Source of the DNA: Paractinoplanes maris
Lineage (GTDB): Bacteria > Actinomycetota > Actinomycetes > Mycobacteriales > Micromonosporaceae
Length of the DNA: 64,000 nucleotides
Assembly (NCBI RefSeq): GCF_023544465.1
Contig: NZ_JALPVL010000008.1
Coordinates: 186,001-250,000, forward strand
Direction: 5' to 3'
The first letter of the stretch is position 1. Each line of letters opens with the position of its first letter. Made by a program: the position numbers and the translations under genes. Below are positions 33,552-41,313 of the stretch, piece after piece. A model generated the notes under the pieces. That model made no database searches. It was not told the origin of the DNA and was given only the letters and a program-made list of their open reading frames with translations.

Positions 33552-36500
33552 ATGTCCGGAATAAGAAGAAAGTTCCTCGCGGCCGCCGTCGCCACGGGTG
33601 TCGTCGCCGCCCTCGTCCACGCCCCGGCCGCCTCCGCCGCCGGCCCCAACCTGGCCGCCGGCAAGACGTTCAGCGCCAGCAGCACCAGTGACGTCTACGG
33701 CGCCGGCAACGCCGGTGACGGCAACGCCAATACGTACTGGGAGAGCAGCAACAACGCGTTCCCGCAGTGGTTGCAGGTCGACCTGGGCACCGCCACCCAG
33801 GTGAACCAGGTCGTCCTCAAGCTGCCGCCGGCCACCGCCTGGGCCACCCGCACCCAGACGCTCACCGTGCAGGGCAGCACCACCGGCTCGTCCTATTCGA
33901 CGCTCAAGGCGAGCGCGGGCTACACGTTCAACCCGGCCAGTGGCAACGCCGTCACCGTCGACTTCACCGCGGCCGCCGCCCGGTTCGTCCGCCTGAACTT
34001 CACCGGCAACACCGGCTGGCCGGCCGGTCAGCTCTCCGAGCTCGAGGTCTACGGCCCCGTCTCCGGCGGCGACACCCAGGCCCCGGCAGCGCCCGGCAAC
34101 CTCGCCTTCACCCAGCCGGCGACCGACCAGATCCGGCTGACCTGGTCGGCCTCGACCGACAACGTGGGCGTCACCGGCTACGACATCTTCGCCAACGGGG
34201 TGCAGCGCACCAGCGTGGGCAGCAGCGTGTTGACCTACACCGACACGCAGCCGGCCTCGGCGACCGTCTCCTACCAGGTGCGGGCCAAAGACGCGGCCGG
34301 CAACGTCTCGGCGCTGAGCAACCCGGTCACCCGCAACGGCACCACCGGGCCGGGCAGCAACCTGGCCCAGGGCAAGCCGATCGAGGCTTCGTCCACGGTG
34401 CACACGTTCGTGGCCACCAACGCCAACGACAACGACACCGCCACCTACTGGGAGGGCGGCGGCCAGCCCGCGACCCTGACGGTCAAGCTCGGCTCGAACG
34501 CGTCGGTGTCGTCGGTCGTCGTCAAGCTCAACCCGGACAGCTCGTGGGGCGCCCGCCAGCAGACGTTCTCGATCCTCGGCCGGGAGCAGAGCGCGAGCGC
34601 CTTCACGACGATCGCCGGCGCGGCGTCGTACAGCTTCAACCCGGCCTCGGGCAACACCGTGACCGTCCCGGTCAGCGCGACCACCGCTGACCTGCGCCTG
34701 TCGTTCACCGCGAACTCGGGCGCCCCGAGCGGCCAGGTCGCCGAACTGCAGGTCATCGGTGTCGCGGCCCCCAACCCGGACCTCACCGTCACCGCGACCT
34801 CGGCCTCGCCGGCCGCTCCGGTCGAGACCGACTCGGTCACCCTGTCGGCCACCGTGCGCAACGCGGGCGGCGTCGGCAGCGCGGCCTCCACCGTCAACTT
34901 CTACCTCGGTACGACGAAGGTCGGCACCGCCACCGTCGGCGCTCTCGCGGCCGGCGCCCAGGCGACCGTCTCGGCGAGCATCGGCGCCCGCGACGCCGGC
35001 TCCTACCAGGTCGTGGCCAAGGTGGACGAGGCGAACACGGTCATCGAGTCGAACGAGGCCAACAACTCCTACACCAGCCCGTCGGCTCTCGTGGTGACCC
35101 CGGTCAGCAGCTCCGACCTGGTCGCGTCGGTGGTCAGCTGGTCGCCGGGCACCCCGGCGGCGGGCCAGACGGTCACCTTCTCGGTCACCCTGAAGAACCA
35201 GGGCTCGGCCGCCTCGGCCGGCGGGGCGCACGGCATCACGCTGACCGTGCTCAACGGCTCCTCCGTGGTCCGCACGCTGACCGGTTCCTGGACCGGCACC
35301 CTCGCGGCGGGCGCGTCGTCGCCGGCCGTCAACCTGGGCACCTGGACCGCGGCCAACGGGCGCTACACCGTGCGTACGGTGATCGCCAACGACGCCAATG
35401 AGCTGCCCGTCAAGCAGGCCAACAACACCAGCGAGAAGGGCTTCTTCGTCGGCCGCGGGGCCAACATGCCGTACGACATGTACGAGGCCGAGGACGGCCA
35501 GACCGGCGGCGGCGCGGCTGTCGTCGGCCCCAACCGGACGGTCGGCGACCTGGCCGGCGAGGCGTCCGGGCGCAAGGCCGTGACGCTGAACCAGACCGGC
35601 GCGTACGTGCAGTGGACCACCCGGGTCGCGACGAACACGGTCGTCGCGCGCTTCTCCATCCCGGACGGCACCACCAGCTCGGTCAACGTCTATGTCAACG
35701 GCACGCTGAACAAGACCCTGCCGCTCACCTCGAAGTACGCCTGGCTCTACGGCAACGAGACCGCGCCGCAGAACTCGGGCACCGGCCCGCGGCACATCTA
35801 CGACGAGGCGAACATCCTGCTGACCGGGTCGTTCCCGGCCGGCAGCACCATCAAGCTGCAGAAGGACGGCGCCAACTCGGGCAATATCGCGATCGACTTC
35901 ATCAACTTGGAGCAGGTCGCGCCCAAGGCCAACCCGGACGCGGCGCGTTACGTCGTACCCAATGGCTTCGACCAGCAGGCGGTGCAGAACGCGCTGGACA
36001 CCGCGCGCCAGGACACGACCAAGCTGGGCGTGTACCTGCCGGCCGGTGACTACCAGACGTCGAACAAGTTCCAGGTGTACGGCAAGTCGCTGCGCGTCGT
36101 CGGCGCTGGACCCTGGTACACCCGCTTCCACACCCCGTCGACACAGTCCGAGACGGACGCCGGCTTCCGGGCCGACAGCACGGCCAACGGTTCGACGTTC
36201 GCCGACTTCGCGTTCTTCGGCAACTACACGATCCGGATCGACGGCCCCGGCAAGGTCTTCGACTTCGCCAACACGGCCGGCATCACCATCGACAACATCT
36301 GGACCGAGCACGTGGTGTGCCTCTACTGGGGCGCCAACACCGACAACATGGTGATCAAGAACAGCCGGATCCGGAACACGTTCGCCGACGGGGTCAACAT
36401 GACCAACGGCAGCACCGGCAACCTGGTCGACAACAACGACGCCCGGGCGACCGGCGACGACAGCTTCGCGCTGTTCTCGGCGATCGACGCGGGCGGGGCC

Positions 36501-37106
36501 GACGAGATCAACAACGTCTACTCCAACCTCACGTCGACCCTGACCTGGCGGGCCGCGGGCATCGCGGTCTACGGCGGCTACGCCAACACGTTCAAGAACA
36601 TCTACATCGCCGACACCCTGGTCTACTCGGGCATCACGATCAGCTCGCTCGACTTCGGCTACCCGATGAACGGGTTCGGCGCCAACCCGCCGACGGTGTT
36701 CGACAACATCTCGATCGTCCGGGCCGGCGGCCACTTCTGGGGCAGCCAGGTCTTCCCGGCGATCTGGGTGTTCAGCGCGTCGAAGGTCTTCCAGGGCATC
36801 CGGGTCTCGAACGTCGACATCATCGACCCGACGTACTCCGGGATCATGTTCCAGACCAACTACGTGGGCGGGCAACCGCAGAACATCGTCAAGGACACCG
36901 TCTTCACGAACGTCACGATCAGTGGCGCCCAGAAGAGCGGTGACGCGTTCGACGCCAAGTCCGGATACGGCATCTGGGCCAACCCGATGCCCGAATCCGG
37001 TCAGGGCCCCGCGGTCGGCTCGGCGACCTTCACCAACCTGCAGCTGAGCAACAACTACCGCGACATCGAGAACCCGACCTCCACCTTCACCATCATCCGG
37101 AACTGA
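33552..37106 (+). CDS. Secreted multidomain GH87 alpha-1,3-glucanase
   Basis: A 1184-residue exported enzyme. After a signal peptide (about 1-29) come a discoidin domain (about 31-172), a fibronectin type III domain (about 173-266), a second discoidin domain (about 268-404), two CARDB-like domains (about 407-516 and 518-636), a CBM6/35 domain (about 638-790) and a C-terminal GH87 beta-helix (about 791-1184). D946, D969 and D970 repeat the 23-and-1 spacing of the GH87 catalytic Asp trio. The catalytic domain is at the opposite end from its neighbour, so the two enzymes would present binding modules differently on insoluble glucan. It starts 40 bases after the first GH87 gene, with AAGAAAGG upstream, and ends in a strong terminator. 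Confidence 0.88.
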   Translation: MSGIRRKFLAAAVATGVVAALVHAPAASAAGPNLAAGKTFSASSTSDVYGAGNAGDGNANTYWESSNNAFPQWLQVDLGTATQVNQVVLKLPPATAWATRTQTLTVQGSTTGSSYSTLKASAGYTFNPASGNAVTVDFTAAAARFVRLNFTGNTGWPAGQLSELEVYGPVSGGDTQAPAAPGNLAFTQPATDQIRLTWSASTDNVGVTGYDIFANGVQRTSVGSSVLTYTDTQPASATVSYQVRAKDAAGNVSALSNPVTRNGTTGPGSNLAQGKPIEASSTVHTFVATNANDNDTATYWEGGGQPATLTVKLGSNASVSSVVVKLNPDSSWGARQQTFSILGREQSASAFTTIAGAASYSFNPASGNTVTVPVSATTADLRLSFTANSGAPSGQVAELQVIGVAAPNPDLTVTATSASPAAPVETDSVTLSATVRNAGGVGSAASTVNFYLGTTKVGTATVGALAAGAQATVSASIGARDAGSYQVVAKVDEANTVIESNEANNSYTSPSALVVTPVSSSDLVASVVSWSPGTPAAGQTVTFSVTLKNQGSAASAGGAHGITLTVLNGSSVVRTLTGSWTGTLAAGASSPAVNLGTWTAANGRYTVRTVIANDANELPVKQANNTSEKGFFVGRGANMPYDMYEAEDGQTGGGAAVVGPNRTVGDLAGEASGRKAVTLNQTGAYVQWTTRVATNTVVARFSIPDGTTSSVNVYVNGTLNKTLPLTSKYAWLYGNETAPQNSGTGPRHIYDEANILLTGSFPAGSTIKLQKDGANSGNIAIDFINLEQVAPKANPDAARYVVPNGFDQQAVQNALDTARQDTTKLGVYLPAGDYQTSNKFQVYGKSLRVVGAGPWYTRFHTPSTQSETDAGFRADSTANGSTFADFAFFGNYTIRIDGPGKVFDFANTAGITIDNIWTEHVVCLYWGANTDNMVIKNSRIRNTFADGVNMTNGSTGNLVDNNDARATGDDSFALFSAIDAGGADEINNVYSNLTSTLTWRAAGIAVYGGYANTFKNIYIADTLVYSGITISSLDFGYPMNGFGANPPTVFDNISIVRAGGHFWGSQVFPAIWVFSASKVFQGIRVSNVDIIDPTYSGIMFQTNYVGGQPQNIVKDTVFTNVTISGAQKSGDAFDAKSGYGIWANPMPESGQGPAVGSATFTNLQLSNNYRDIENPTSTFTIIRN

Positions 37107-37123
37107 CCCACTCCCGCACCACT

Positions 37124-37151
37124 GGGGCCCGCGCCCGTCCGCGCGGGCCCC
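37124..37151 (+). terminator. Terminator of the alpha-1,3-glucan operon
   Basis: GGGGCCCGCGC (37124-37134) pairs perfectly over 11 bp with GCGCGGGCCCC (37141-37151) around a 6-base loop, 18 bases after the GH87 stop. TTCGGG follows; there is no T-run. Confidence 0.8.
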
Positions 37152-37212
37152 TTCGGGTCAGCTGAGGCCGATCGGCGGGCGGTGGACGTGTCGCTTGCGT
37201 ACATTCGTTCGC

Positions 37213-38085
37213 GTGGAACGCATCGTCCTGCCTGACGGCCGCACGCTCGAATACCTCGTCGAGGGGCCGCCCGGCGGTCTGCCCCTGGTCCTGCACCACG
37301 GCACCCCGTCCGGCGCCGTCCGCTACGCGCCCGTCTTCGACTCCGCCCTGCGGCACGGCCTGCGCATCGTCCTGGCCAGCCGCCCCGGCTACGGCGGCTC
37401 CTCACCGCACCCCGGTCGCCGGGTGGCCGACGTCGCCGCCGACACCGCGGCCCTGCTCGACGGGCTGGAAGCGGCCCACTTCGTCACGATCGGCTGGTCC
37501 GGCGGCGGTCCGCACGCCCTGGCCTGCGCGGCCCAGCTGCCCGGACGCTGCGTCGGCGCCGCGACCATCGCCGGGGTGGCCCCCTACGAGGCCAAGAACC
37601 TCGACTGGTCGGCCGGCATGGGTGAGGAGAACGTCGCCGAGTTCGCCGCGGCGGCCGAGAGCGTGCAAGCGCTCGACACATTGCTCACGTCGATGGCCGG
37701 CGACCTGGCCCGGGTGACGGCCGACGACGTGGTCGAGGCCTTCGGCGACCTGCTGTCCGAGGTGGACAAGACTGCCCTGACCGGCGGCTTCGCCGAATAC
37801 CTGGCCGAGTCGACCCGATACGCGGTGTCGGCCGGCATCGCCGGGTGGCGGGAGGACGACCTGGCCTTCCTCGCCGGCTGGGGCTTCCCCCTAGAGGACC
37901 TCCGGGTGCCGGTGGCGATCTGGCAGGGCGAGCAGGACCGCATGGTCCCGGCCGCCCACGGCCACTGGCTGGCCGGCCACGTTCCCGGGGCCGAGGTTCA
38001 CCTGCTCCCCGACGAGGGTCACCTATCCCTGCTGGCCGGCATCGACGAGGTGGTCGACAACCTGCTGGCCCACATCACCGTCTGA
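37213..38085 (+). CDS. Alpha/beta-hydrolase
   Basis: A 290-residue cytosolic alpha/beta-hydrolase. HHGTPSG provides the oxyanion strand, the nucleophile elbow is GWSGGGP, the acid is in QGEQDRMVP and the His is in DEGHLS. The family contains esterases, haloperoxidase-like and C-C hydrolases, so the substrate is unknown. The GTG at 37213 (MERIVLPDGRTLEYLVEG) is the conserved start; a TTG at 37195 in the same frame is less likely. No ribosome-binding site is seen. Its stop codon abuts the stop of the convergent Abi gene (TGATCA). Confidence 0.85.
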   Translation: MERIVLPDGRTLEYLVEGPPGGLPLVLHHGTPSGAVRYAPVFDSALRHGLRIVLASRPGYGGSSPHPGRRVADVAADTAALLDGLEAAHFVTIGWSGGGPHALACAAQLPGRCVGAATIAGVAPYEAKNLDWSAGMGEENVAEFAAAAESVQALDTLLTSMAGDLARVTADDVVEAFGDLLSEVDKTALTGGFAEYLAESTRYAVSAGIAGWREDDLAFLAGWGFPLEDLRVPVAIWQGEQDRMVPAAHGHWLAGHVPGAEVHLLPDEGHLSLLAGIDEVVDNLLAHITV

Positions 38086-38757
38086 TCAGGCCCTGTTCCG
38101 CCCTCTTCCGAGATACGGCACGGGCCGCCGGGCCAGGACCTCCGCGAGATTGTCGACGCGCTCCAGCATTCTCGTGGCGCCCGGTGCGAGGTATTCCACG
38201 AGCTCATAGATGCGCTCGCGGTCCGCCTCGAGGTGTCGCATGTGAACCGGCTCATGGTGCATGATGCGATTTCTGAACATGCGGAGATGCTCGAGATGAG
38301 CGTGCATCTGGCGGCGCGGCCCGCGGTAGCCGGGGCGGAAGGCTCGATAGAGGGCGGGCCGCCACATGACTTCCTCGTTGCTGCGGCTGAGCAACGAGAC
38401 CCAGAAGCCGAACGGCATCGCGGCGACGACGTCGTCCGAGGTCGGCACGTGGCCGCTGGTCCGGTTGAGCTTTCGCTGAGCGGCATCGATCACGAACGCG
38501 CCATCACCGACCGGCGGAGCGGTTGTCCACCACTCGGATCGCGCGTAGTTGGAGGTCAGCTCGTCATGGAAAGCGTTGCGCAGGATGACTTCCAGAAAGT
38601 TGAGCGCGGGATAGAAGGCAGCTGACACTTCGATGTTCCACCAGTAGAGCTCCAGAGCCACGGCTTCGTCACCTGCGCAGTCCCGGACGTAGGGCTTGAA
38701 TCGCGGCACGGAGAGGAACCTCTTGACCCACTCGGCATCGGGCTCACGGACAGACAC
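38086..38757 (-). CDS. Abi family HEPN protein (predicted RNase, abortive infection)
   Basis: A 223-residue member of the Abi-like (Abi_2) family. The C-terminal HEPN motif is R162-N163-x3-H167 (FRNRIMHHEP), the Rx4-6H pattern of metal-independent RNases. An earlier R60-N61...H64 (LEVILRNAFHDEL) is also typical of the family. Proteins of this group cause abortive phage infection or act as toxins, and AbiF-type members are paired with small structured RNAs. The GTG start has GGAG 7 bases upstream. No protein antitoxin is next to it; the intergenic region before it holds a stem that could be an RNA partner. It stands between unrelated metabolic genes, as expected for a mobile defence islet. Confidence 0.83.
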   Translation of the reverse strand: MSVREPDAEWVKRFLSVPRFKPYVRDCAGDEAVALELYWWNIEVSAAFYPALNFLEVILRNAFHDELTSNYARSEWWTTAPPVGDGAFVIDAAQRKLNRTSGHVPTSDDVVAAMPFGFWVSLLSRSNEEVMWRPALYRAFRPGYRGPRRQMHAHLEHLRMFRNRIMHHEPVHMRHLEADRERIYELVEYLAPGATRMLERVDNLAEVLARRPVPYLGRGRNRA

Positions 38758-38807
38758 GTGAATTCTCCGGCAGGTTCAGAACGGGCCGACGCTGTGCTAG
38801 CCTCGTA

Positions 38808-38862
38808 GTCGTACGCCCCGGGACTCGCCTCTGCTTGCATGCGACCCGGGGCAAAGTCTTTT
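38808..38862 (+). ncRNA. Candidate structured RNA next to the Abi/HEPN gene
   Basis: GCCCCGGG (38815-38822) pairs perfectly with CCCGGGGC (38845-38852) around a 22-base loop, followed by AAAGTCTTTT. Upstream on the plus strand, TTCAGA (38775-38780) and TAGCCT (38798-38803, with an extended TG) are 17 bases apart, so a short RNA could begin near 38810. The strand is uncertain: the same stem would fold in the 5-prime leader of the abi message. Confidence 0.4.
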
Positions 38863-39050
38863 CCGGCACAGTTCTCATTGGCAACGTTTCTCGCCGGCCA
38901 GCCCCTGAGTGTTCCCCCGTCAGCGTAGGGCTGGGCGGCGGCGTCGTGTTCGATCGCATCACTGAAGCCTCTAACTTCGGTCGTTCGCCAACTAGTCGCC
39001 CGCACTCTAGTCGCTTGTATCGACGATGGCACGTCTGACGAGCGGCCCGC
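38863..39050. other. Gene-free stretch beside the Abi gene
   Basis: No gene is supported here. Composition is less GC-rich than flanking genes. The motif CTAGTCGC occurs twice within 20 bases near 38990-39015. It may include further RNA or attachment remnants, but I see no inverted-repeat ends. Confidence 0.4.
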
Positions 39051-39054
39051 AAAA

Positions 39055-39088
39055 AGCGCGCACCCGCCCCTGGGGGTGGGTGCGCGCT
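39055..39088 (-). terminator. Rho-independent terminator of the MFS gene
   Basis: On the minus strand a 16-bp stem (39073-39088 with 39055-39070, one G-T pair, 2-base loop) is followed directly by five T residues (the A-run at 39051-39055 on the plus strand). It lies about 20 bases past the MFS stop codon. Confidence 0.85.
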
Positions 39089-39106
39089 GTGTGGTGTGCG
39101 GTGCGA

Positions 39107-40564
39107 TCAGACTTCGACCGGGGACAGCTCCGGCAGTGTCTCGGGGCTGCGCTCCCGCTCGGGCTCGGGCTCGGGCTCGGCTTGCGGGGCCCGGGCCGTG
39201 GGCACCAGCAGGGCCACCAGGAAGGCGGCGCCGGCGACCACGGTCAGCACCAGGAACGCCTCGGTGAAGCCCGACTCGGCGGGCACGCCCTGGGCGCCCG
39301 GGTGGCTGGTGATGATGGAGCTGACCACCGCGGTGCCGATGGAGGCGCCGATCGTACGGATGTTGGTGTTCATGCCGCTGGCCACGCCGGTCTGGTGGCG
39401 CGGGACGCTCTGGACGATCAGGTTGACCAGCGACGAGTAGACCAGGCCGAGGCCGATCCCGAAGACGCCGCCGGCCACCGCGACCTCCCACTGCTCGCCG
39501 TGGCGCAGGGCCAGCGACAGGGTGGCCAAGGTGCTCAACCCGGCGCCCCACAACAGCTGCGCCTTGCTGCTCGCCCACCGTGTGAGCGGTCCGCTCAACG
39601 AGCCGAACACGGCCATCGTGACCAGCATCGGCAGCATCAGCAGGCCGGCCCCGGTGACCGTCGCGCCGAAGCCGTAGCCCGACGAGCGCGGGATCTGCAT
39701 GAGCTGGGGCAGGAAGGCGAACACGCCGAACATGGCCGCCCCGAAGAGCAGCGCCACCAGGTTGGCCGTCCACACCGCGGGCAGCCGCATCATGCGCATG
39801 TCGATCAGCGGCTCGGCCGAGCGGAACTCGGCGAGCAGCCAGGCGGCGAGCAGGACGACGCCGGCGGTGAGGAAACCGAGCGTACGGCCGGAGGTCCAGC
39901 CCCAGGCGGTGGCCTTGCTCAGTGGCAGCAGCAGGGCGACCAGCCAGCCCGACAGCAGCGCGGCCGAGAGCCAGTTGACCCGTCCGGGAGTGCGAACGGG
40001 CGAGGCCGGCACGAGACGCCAGGCCGCCAGCCCGACGAGCACGACGACGGCCAGGGGCAGCCAGAACAGCCAGCGCCAGCTCAGCGCGCCGACGATCGGA
40101 CCGGCCAGCACGATGCCGAGGCCGCCGCCGGTGGCGATGACCGCGGCCATGACCCCGATCGCCGAGGTGACCCGGGCCGGCGGGAACTCGTCGCGCAGGA
40201 TGCCGAACGAGACGGGGAAGATCGCGCCGCCGAGCCCCTGGATGACGCGGGCCACGATCAGCACGGCGATGTTGGGAGCCAGCGCGGCCAGCAGGCAGCC
40301 GACGGCGATGGCGGCCAGCGCGACCAGCAGTGCGCGGTCCTTGCCGGTCATGTCGGCGATCCGGCCCATCAGCGGGGTGGCGACCGAGGCCGAGAGCAGC
40401 CAGGCGGTGAGCACCCAGGTGACCGTGCCGGCCGAGGTGTGCAGGTCCTGCTGGATCGTCGGGAGGACCGGCGTGACCAGCGACTGCATGAGCGAGAAGG
40501 CCGCCGCCGCGGCGGCCAGGACCGCGAATGTCGTTCGCGGTGAGCGCTGGTAAAGTCGAGGCAT
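39107..40564 (-). CDS. MFS drug exporter (DHA2/EmrB-QacA type)
   Basis: A 485-residue transporter with about 14 predicted helices. DHA2 marks include MQSLVTPVLPTIQQDLHTSAGTVTWVLTAWLLSASVATPLMGRIADMTGK (motif A region), RVIQGLGGAIFPVSFGI (motif B) and GGGLGIVLAGPIVGALSWRWLFWL (motif C). The acidic, Arg-rich C-tail (EPEPEPERER) is cytoplasmic. Such proteins export drugs, dyes or metabolites using the proton gradient. The ATG at 40564 faces a divergent TetR gene, and a palindromic operator begins 2 bases upstream of it. A classical terminator follows the gene. Confidence 0.93.
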   Translation of the reverse strand: MPRLYQRSPRTTFAVLAAAAAAFSLMQSLVTPVLPTIQQDLHTSAGTVTWVLTAWLLSASVATPLMGRIADMTGKDRALLVALAAIAVGCLLAALAPNIAVLIVARVIQGLGGAIFPVSFGILRDEFPPARVTSAIGVMAAVIATGGGLGIVLAGPIVGALSWRWLFWLPLAVVVLVGLAAWRLVPASPVRTPGRVNWLSAALLSGWLVALLLPLSKATAWGWTSGRTLGFLTAGVVLLAAWLLAEFRSAEPLIDMRMMRLPAVWTANLVALLFGAAMFGVFAFLPQLMQIPRSSGYGFGATVTGAGLLMLPMLVTMAVFGSLSGPLTRWASSKAQLLWGAGLSTLATLSLALRHGEQWEVAVAGGVFGIGLGLVYSSLVNLIVQSVPRHQTGVASGMNTNIRTIGASIGTAVVSSIITSHPGAQGVPAESGFTEAFLVLTVVAGAAFLVALLVPTARAPQAEPEPEPERERSPETLPELSPVEV

Positions 40565-40565
40565 G

Positions 40566-40583
40566 CCTCCACATTAGTGGAGG
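40566..40583. promoter_or_regulatory. Candidate TetR operator between MFS and TetR genes
   Basis: CCTCCACATTAGTGGAGG is a perfect inverted repeat with 7-bp arms and a 4-base centre. A second perfect palindrome, GAGGCATGCCTC (40557-40568), overlaps it at the MFS start codon. The position would block MFS transcription and autoregulate the TetR gene. Confidence 0.8.
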
Positions 40584-40627
40584 GGTGCCTCCGGTTCGCA
40601 ACCGGAACGACTGTGGGGAGGGTCACT

Positions 40628-41179
40628 GTGGCGGTTGCCGTACGCCGTCCGCAGCGTGCTGATGCGCGGCGCAATTTCGAAGCCCTGTTAGCCGCGGCCC
40701 GCGAGGCGTTCGCCGAGAACGGCACCGAGGCCTCGCTGGAGGACATCGCCCGTCGCGCCGGCGTGGGCATCGGGACGCTCTACCGCAACTTCCCGACCCG
40801 CCAGGACCTGTTCGAGGCCGTGTACGTCGAGGAGATCAGCCAGCTCGCCCGCGTCGCCGAGGAGGTCGCCGACCGGCCGCCGTGGGAGGCGCTCACCGCC
40901 TGGCTCGATCAGTTCGTCTCGTACGTGGGCACGAAACGAGCAGTCATCGAGGCGCTCAACCGCGAGTCCGAGATGTTCCGGTCGTGCCGCGCCACCATGT
41001 ACGAGGCCGGCGAGCCACTCTTCCAGCGCGCTCAGGCGGCCGGCGAGGTCCGCACCGACGCCGGCTTCGACGACCTGCTGCGCCTGGTCTCCGGCCTGAC
41101 CTCAGCAACCTACGTCGACGACGCCCAGCGCGACCGCGTCCTCGGCATAGCCCTGAGCGGCCTACGCGTCACCCACTGA
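40628..41179 (+). CDS. TetR family regulator of the MFS exporter
   Basis: A 183-residue TetR/AcrR repressor. The HTH region is ADARRNFEALLAAAREAFAENGTEASLEDIARRAGVGIGTLYRNFPTRQDLFEAVY, a close match to the family consensus. The C-terminal half (WEALTAWLDQFVSYVGTKRAVIEAL...) resembles the TetR_C SbtR-like ligand domain. GTG 40628 is chosen because GGGAGGG lies 5 bases upstream; the longer frame would include the operator. It is divergent from the exporter, so ligand-relieved repression of efflux is the likely circuit. Confidence 0.92.
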   Translation: MAVAVRRPQRADARRNFEALLAAAREAFAENGTEASLEDIARRAGVGIGTLYRNFPTRQDLFEAVYVEEISQLARVAEEVADRPPWEALTAWLDQFVSYVGTKRAVIEALNRESEMFRSCRATMYEAGEPLFQRAQAAGEVRTDAGFDDLLRLVSGLTSATYVDDAQRDRVLGIALSGLRVTH

Positions 41180-41313
41180 GCGGCCGCCTGTCGCCAACTG
41201 AGCGACCGGGCCGAGCGTCGCTCGCTGAGTCGCAGCACCGGGCCGAGCGTCGCCCGCCGAGCGTCGCTCGCTGGGTGCCCGCCGCGCGCTCGGTCAATGG
41301 CTGGCCGGCGCGG
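41180..41313. repeat. Degenerate direct repeats between TetR and oxidoreductase genes
   Basis: CGGGCCGAGCGTCGC occurs twice about 35 bases apart, and GAGCGTCGCTCGCTG-like words recur around it. Nested GAGC/GCTC pairs allow hairpins, so the block may double as a bidirectional terminator for the two convergent genes. Confidence 0.55.

Noticed and set aside
29030-36875. Very long antisense open frames across the GH13 and GH87 genes
   Set aside because: They mirror high-GC third-position bias of the true genes, have low-complexity Arg/Gly/Val-rich translations and no homology blocks.
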